Made by a program: the position numbers and the translations under genes. A DNA stretch of 9,141 bases, taken from NCBI GenBank assembly GCA_903938955.1, contig CAJAFJ010000134.1, positions 1 to 9,141 of the forward strand, in the 5' to 3' direction. Every line of letters begins with the position of its first letter. Positions within the stretch are counted from its first letter, which is position 1. Positions 6,836 to 9,141 of this stretch are shown here, piece after piece. Origin of the DNA: an uncultured beta proteobacterium (GTDB taxonomy: Bacteria; Pseudomonadota; Gammaproteobacteria; Burkholderiales; Burkholderiaceae). The notes beneath the pieces are model-generated. The model was given only the letters and a program-made list of their open reading frames with translations, searched no databases and was not told the origin of the DNA.

Positions 6836-7183
6836 CTATCCCCAAAAACAGCAGTGCTCATCCCGGTCCAAGGCATTGAGGAACTCTCCCAAAGTATTCA
6901 CCTCGGCCTTGGGCTCATAGCTTTGCCAACGTTGGTCTTGCCGCATCCAGAAGACCCGCCATCGGCCTTTGGTGCGGACGAAGGTCGCTTTGGCAATTGG
7001 TGTTTCTTGCTTCACAGCGGGGTCACTGAACTGAGGTCTGATTTCGAAAACCTCAACACTTTGACCATCAACTCGATATCCAACATCGAGTTCATCCCGA
7101 ATGTGAGCTGGTGGTCTGCGACGCCCCAAAAAGGCCTCGATTTCTTTCTCACACCGTTTCAGTTCAATTTCGCTCAATGCCAT
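6836..7183 (-). CDS. DUF3024 domain protein
   Basis: A 115-residue protein matching the DUF3024 family over its full length: PPAHIRDELDVGYRVDGQSVEVFEIRP in pieces at 24-50, then IAKATFVRTKGRW (63-75), FWMRQDQRW (78-86), YEP and the family's terminal DRDEHCCFWG (106-115). No catalytic motif is evident and the function is unknown. The aromatic-rich core FEIRP...FWMR suggests a small soluble beta fold, possibly nucleic-acid- or metal-related, but this is a guess. ATG at 7183 has only a weak upstream purine stretch. It is the first gene of a likely two-gene transcript with rhtA. Confidence 0.88.
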   Translation of the reverse strand: MALSEIELKRCEKEIEAFLGRRRPPAHIRDELDVGYRVDGQSVEVFEIRPQFSDPAVKQETPIAKATFVRTKGRWRVFWMRQDQRWQSYEPKAEVNTLGEFLNALDRDEHCCFWG

Positions 7184-7283
7184 CTGTAATTCAAGAGTGC
7201 CAAGTAAGGAATCATTCTATTGGTCCAGATTGAATACCTGAGGCGACAGCAGAGCCATGAACAAGGCGGGCCGTCATGACTGG

Positions 7284-7327
7284 TGGCAAAAATTTACTGC
7301 CCGGCATGGAGATTGGCAAAAAGTTAC
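7284..7327. mobile_element. Possible IS21-type terminal repeats (relic)
   Basis: Two copies of TGGCAAAAA-T/G-TTAC begin exactly 30 bp apart, followed by ACTGCC and ACCCCC respectively. Tandem repeats of GGCAAAA...TTACC type resemble the multiple terminal repeats of IS21-family elements. No istA or istB coding sequence is present, so at most this is a solo end left by a lost copy. The assignment is from resemblance only. Confidence 0.3.
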
Positions 7328-7349
7328 CCCCGCCGACTGTGCCCTACCC

Positions 7350-7358
7350 TGTGGATAA
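7350..7358 (-). promoter_or_regulatory. DnaA-box-like 9-mer
   Basis: TGTGGATAA is the exact complement of the consensus DnaA box TTATCCACA. A single box without clustering, an AT-rich unwinding region or a replication gene does not make an origin. It may be a DnaA titration or regulatory site, or part of an IS relic. Confidence 0.35.
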
Positions 7359-7483
7359 CGTCCAGAACAACTCGTCAAAGTGGCGTGTGCGTTGACTCTC
7401 CAGCGGGTGCTTACTAAATAAATAGGCATGTGGGCTTGGGAGTGATACTCACATCACTCGGTGTGCGCTCGATATCGTAAAGG

Positions 7484-7765
7484 TCAAATCGCTGAACTGG
7501 ACTCGCTGCGCCGTTGTACGCAGCCTTCCAAAATCAATGAAGTCTTAACCATCCCAGTGGCGTGGCGCTGGTTATTGCAAACATCATGACTGATGGCCAG
7601 GTTTTCCAGGTGGCTGTTGCCACCTTCGCTCAAGGGTTTGATGTGCTCCAGGGTCGCTGCGTCGGGTAACACATGCTTACCGCAGACCCAACACGGCACG
7701 ACGCCGTGCAGTTGACGAGCCACTGTTTTATAAATTTTGTCACGCGTGTGGGAGAGTTTGCTCAT
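7484..7765 (-). CDS. Small HNH endonuclease
   Basis: A 93-residue stand-alone HNH (beta-beta-alpha metal) nuclease domain. Visible are a zinc-ligand pair C25-x2-C28 (CWVC), the catalytic E40-H41 in LEHIKPLSEGG, the central N55 in HLENLAI, and the third element H60-x2-C63-N-N in SHDVCNNQRH, where His replaces the usual first Cys of the second zinc pair. The catalytic set therefore appears intact. The ATG at 7765 fits the domain start. A GGGAGG at 7779-7784 is better placed for a TTG at 7774, which would add three residues (M/L-L-A). No methylase, toxin partner, terminase or phage gene is nearby, so the role (restriction, repair, or remnant of a mobile element) is open. It is transcribed divergently from the TIGR02450-type pseudogene. 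Confidence 0.8.
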   Translation of the reverse strand: MSKLSHTRDKIYKTVARQLHGVVPCWVCGKHVLPDAATLEHIKPLSEGGNSHLENLAISHDVCNNQRHATGMVKTSLILEGCVQRRSESSSAI

Positions 7766-7778
7766 GGCAAGCAATGTA

Positions 7779-7784
7779 CCTCCC
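7779..7784 (-). promoter_or_regulatory. Ribosome binding site of the HNH gene
   Basis: GGGAGG on the minus strand lies 4 bases before a TTG (7774) and 13 before the ATG (7765). Its placement favours the TTG, so the annotated start may be three codons short. Confidence 0.45.
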
Positions 7785-7801
7785 TGCAACGGCCTCGCAA
7801 G

Positions 7802-8022
7802 TTGAATCCAATGCAACCCAACAAACTGCTGTTATCAAAATGGACTGCTGTAGAGCCCCGCGCCAAGGAAAAACACTTTCTAGTGGCGAAACTGGTCGAC
7901 CCGGAGCTGGACGGCGGCAAGGTTTAGTGGATTGACCTGGGGGCGGTGCTTCCAAGTCGATACGTCGGATGGACCGGCGCGAGTTGCGCGATGCAAACCA
8001 GTGGCGACTCGGCTGGGTTTGA
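7802..8022 (+). pseudogene. TIGR02450-family Trp-rich small protein, decayed
   Basis: TTG at 7802 (or ATG at 7811) begins LNP-MQPNKLLLSKWTAVEP followed by KEKHFLVAKLV, the characteristic N-terminal half of the small tryptophan-rich TIGR02450 proteins. A TAG at 7925-7927 interrupts where a GAG (Glu) would be expected, before WIDLGAVL. The frame then breaks near 7948-7953. The C-terminal half resumes in the other frame as KSIRRMDRRELRDANQWRLGWV and stops at TGA 8020-8022. Restoring one T (CTTTCC for CTTCC) and the Glu codon gives a full-length protein of about 73 residues. One family Trp (WRELRD) also reads Arg. Several independent lesions point to true decay rather than a sequencing slip. The function of the family is unknown. 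The gene diverges from the HNH nuclease. Confidence 0.82.
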
Positions 8023-8061
8023 GAACGATTGCGGTCTGATTGACAGACGGAAATCAGAAAC

Positions 8062-8094
8062 AAAAAAGCGCTCCAGTCCATGACGAGAGCGCTT
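8062..8094 (-). terminator. Rho-independent terminator of tRNA-fMet
   Basis: A perfect 8-bp stem GAGCGCTT/AAGCGCTC (arms 8087-8094 and 8066-8073) with a 13-base loop is followed on the minus strand by a run of six T (8067-8062, two of them inside the stem). It starts 12 bases after the tRNA CCA end. The plus strand also has a T-rich tail (AATTTATTTTT), so it may work in both directions. Confidence 0.85.
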
Positions 8095-8105
8095 CAATTT
8101 ATTTT

Positions 8106-8182
<77 letters not shown>

Positions 8183-8195
8183 TCAAGGGGGATGG

Positions 8196-8201
8196 ACTAT
8201 A
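8196..8201 (-). promoter_or_regulatory. -10 element of tRNA-fMet promoter
   Basis: TATAGT on the minus strand lies 13 bases before the mature tRNA 5' end, followed by a GC-rich stretch (CCATCCCCC). Such GC-rich discriminators are typical of stable-RNA promoters under stringent control. No good -35 hexamer is seen at normal spacing. The element is kept in the duplicated copy (2122-2127). Confidence 0.6.
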
Positions 8202-8226
8202 GCATCGAGTGAGTCGGCATGCCGTC

Positions 8227-8254
8227 TTGACTGGCAGGCAGAAAAGGCTATTTT
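8227..8254 (+). promoter_or_regulatory. Candidate sigma-70 promoter
   Basis: TTGACT (8227-8232; 5/6 to consensus) and TATTTT (8249-8254; 4/6) are separated by 16 bp. No open reading frame starts nearby. The next landmark is the terminator-like hairpin at 8313-8337. Confidence 0.4.
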
Positions 8255-8260
8255 TCGTAC

Positions 8261-8337
8261 TCAACACACGGCTTGCAGAATTCAGTGAAAATAGGACTCT
8301 GTTAAGTTGAAAGCTGCACCGTGCAGCCTCTTTTATT
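8261..8337 (+). ncRNA. Candidate small RNA
   Basis: A stretch of about 77 bases is bounded by the promoter-like pair at 8227-8254 and the terminator-like hairpin at 8313-8337. It contains no start codon followed by a meaningful frame. Size and arrangement suit a trans-acting small RNA, but no known family is recognised. It could instead be chance elements in a gap between the tRNA and the next gene. Confidence 0.3.
8313..8337 (+). terminator. Rho-independent terminator-like hairpin
   Basis: GCTGCAC-C-GTGCAGC (8313-8327; effectively a 6-bp stem with a 3-base loop) is followed on the plus strand by CTCTTTTATTT. There is no plus-strand gene directly upstream, which is why a small RNA is proposed. 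Confidence 0.5.
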
Positions 8338-8546
8338 TGACATGGCCTATCGCAGGCGCTCGTGACTCAGCTCACGTTCGCATGACTGAACTAAGCTTGA
8401 GTTCACCGCCCAATGTGCAGAGAAACCAGAAATACCCAAAATTTACTCGCGTGAACTGGGTCTAAATGGCTTGTCTTTGCGAACTGACACATTGCGGTAA
8501 TGACTGCTCGATATGCTCATAAATTAGCACTTATAACTATAAACTC
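8338..8546. other. Gap between the hairpin and the 77-aa gene
   Basis: No gene is seen. A short inverted repeat TGAACT/AGTTCA (8387-8392 and 8400-8405) surrounds AAGCTT. TATAAC (8532-8537) and TATAAA (8538-8543) could be a -10 for the following gene, but no matching -35 is evident. Confidence 0.4.
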
Positions 8547-8552
8547 AAGGAG
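8547..8552 (+). promoter_or_regulatory. Ribosome binding site deciding the 8560 start
   Basis: AAGGAG seven bases before ATG 8560 is the best Shine-Dalgarno sequence in the window. It selects this start over the in-frame ATG at 8500, which has none. Confidence 0.8.
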
Positions 8553-8559
8553 ACGTCAC

Positions 8560-8793
8560 ATGTCTGCAATCGCTTATCGCGTCGAAAGTTCTCACCCATT
8601 AATGGGTCCGTTGCTGCCCGTTCCAGGCGCCAAATTTCTTCATTCGCTGAACCGTTCGCTCGCCATTGTGCTGGCATCGAAAAGCATGACCTACCCCTCG
8701 GGCCATGAAATACGTGTAGTTCATGTACCAACCGGTGAAATCATTTTTCGCAAAGATGATGCCAACTTGGCGTCATGCAGCGACGAGTTTTAA
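8560..8793 (+). CDS. Hypothetical protein, 77 aa
   Basis: I do not recognise a named family. The 77-residue product begins MSAIAYRVESSHPLMGPLLP, has a short, fairly hydrophobic middle (SLNRSLAIVLASKSM), then the polar stretch GHEIRVVHVPTGEIIFRK and an acidic tail. There is no signal peptide or clear membrane segment. The alternating pattern of EIRVVHVPTGEIIF suggests two beta strands joined by a turn. A strong ribosome binding site and orderly codon use support it as a real gene. It is convergent with the partial gene entering from the right edge, with 111 bp between the stops. Confidence 0.72.
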   Translation: MSAIAYRVESSHPLMGPLLPVPGAKFLHSLNRSLAIVLASKSMTYPSGHEIRVVHVPTGEIIFRKDDANLASCSDEF

Positions 8794-8904
8794 ATCTACG
8801 AATCAAGCGCGGTTTAATCACGTCGCCCTGCAAAATTCAGATGTAACGTGTCGTCAATCGACGAACATTTGAATTTCGTCCGCTTTCAGGTTAACTGGCG
8901 CTCA

Positions 8905-9141
8905 TTAGCACGCAAAGTTCTCGACAAACTGGGGCGCAGCGCTTTGGGAAAGAGCTACCGATGTACCGGTGGCAGAAAGCACGACACCGTTGGAAAACTG
9001 CAAGCTCAGGGTGACATTGCCAGCGCTCTGAAAAGGTAGCGGCACAAGCATTATTGAAGTTTCATCGACTTTCAACCCGCCCTCGGACAGATTACCAACG
9101 CACTCATCAAGTGAACCAGTCCATACCGCTTGATGAAGTTG
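8905..9141 (-). CDS. Hypothetical protein, C-terminal part (runs off right edge)
   Basis: Reading the minus strand from the right edge gives 78 open codons to a TAA at 8907-8905, with no start inside the window. Segments include QAVWTGSLDECVGNLSEGGLKVD, the strand-like IMLVPLPFQ and NVTLSLQFSNGVVLSATG, and a C terminus AAPQFVENFAC. The pattern (W at the front, LPLP, repeated beta strands, terminal FVE-x-F-x-C) resembles an uncharacterised betaproteobacterial protein type that I recall only loosely. No function is assigned. The plus-strand frame at 8848-9039 is its shadow. Confidence 0.7.
   Translation of the reverse strand, partial: QLHQAVWTGSLDECVGNLSEGGLKVDETSIMLVPLPFQSAGNVTLSLQFSNGVVLSATGTSVALSQSAAPQFVENFAC

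Larger units (their letters stand above)
7184..7483. other. Gene-free stretch with repeat and DnaA-box-like element
   Basis: No coding sequence is supported. It holds two tandem TGGCAAAAA-N-TTAC copies (7284-7297 and 7314-7327), a perfect 9-mer TGTGGATAA (7350-7358) and a 7-bp hairpin GAGTGAT/ATCACTC (7440-7459) beyond the HNH stop codon. Confidence 0.6.

Noticed and set aside
7350..7358. A replication origin
   Set aside because: There is only one DnaA box, with no AT-rich region, no dnaA/dnaN/rep gene and no box cluster.
7440..7459. Hairpin GAGTGAT/ATCACTC as terminator of the HNH gene
   Set aside because: The stem is short and not followed by a T run on the minus strand; it is likely incidental.
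7740..8081. A 113-codon minus-strand frame over the HNH start and beyond
   Set aside because: It overlaps the TIGR02450-type pseudogene antisense and the HNH start out of frame, with low-complexity S/R/P-rich translation.
8848..9039. A 63-codon plus-strand frame near the right edge
   Set aside because: It is opposite the better-supported partial minus-strand gene and has no ribosome binding site or motif.

Overview
The window looks like a piece of a betaproteobacterial chromosome, most likely Burkholderiales (Comamonadaceae-like). This rests on the style of the proteins: an AcuI/YhdH oxidoreductase, RhtA and LysE exporters, a DUF3024 protein, a Trp-rich TIGR02450-type remnant and a ferredoxin-like remnant. 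Base composition looks mid-50s % GC by eye. No phage, plasmid or CRISPR machinery is visible. The content is mostly housekeeping or metabolic genes with several decayed pieces between them.

Left part (1-2255): the 3' portion of a PAS-PAS-PAS-GGDEF diguanylate cyclase runs off the left edge. After it come a 5'-truncated, minus-strand ferredoxin-like remnant and, abutting it, the 5' half of an initiator tRNA gene together with its promoter region. This half is a degenerate copy of the intact tRNA-fMet gene at 8106-8182.

Middle (2256-7183): a nitronate monooxygenase-family gene on the plus strand carries a one-base frameshift in a T6 run. It is convergent with acuI (acryloyl-CoA reductase, minus). 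Still on the minus strand follow a PaaI-like hotdog thioesterase, a LysE/RhtB-family amino-acid exporter, an RhtA-type DMT exporter and a DUF3024 gene just upstream of rhtA. The upstream regions of acuI, the thioesterase and lysE each contain strong palindromes that could be operators.

Right part (7184-9141): a gene-free stretch has tandem repeats resembling IS21-type ends and a perfect DnaA-box-like 9-mer. Next is a small HNH nuclease gene (minus). Diverging from it is a TIGR02450-type pseudogene, with one nonsense codon and one frameshift, that is invisible unless the frames are stitched together. The intact tRNA-fMet follows with a textbook terminator and a -10 element. Beyond it are a promoter/terminator pair that could define a small RNA of about 77 nt, a 77-aa hypothetical protein with a good ribosome binding site, and the C-terminal 78 codons of a minus-strand gene entering from the right edge.

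Functionally, the middle genes suggest small-molecule detoxification (nitronates, acryloyl-CoA, acyl-CoA hydrolysis) beside amino-acid efflux, but no operon ties them all together. I did not find a convincing new multi-gene system. The most unusual points are the duplicated tRNA-fMet 5' half, the hidden pseudogene, the frameshifted monooxygenase, the candidate small RNA and the cluster of perfect palindromes.
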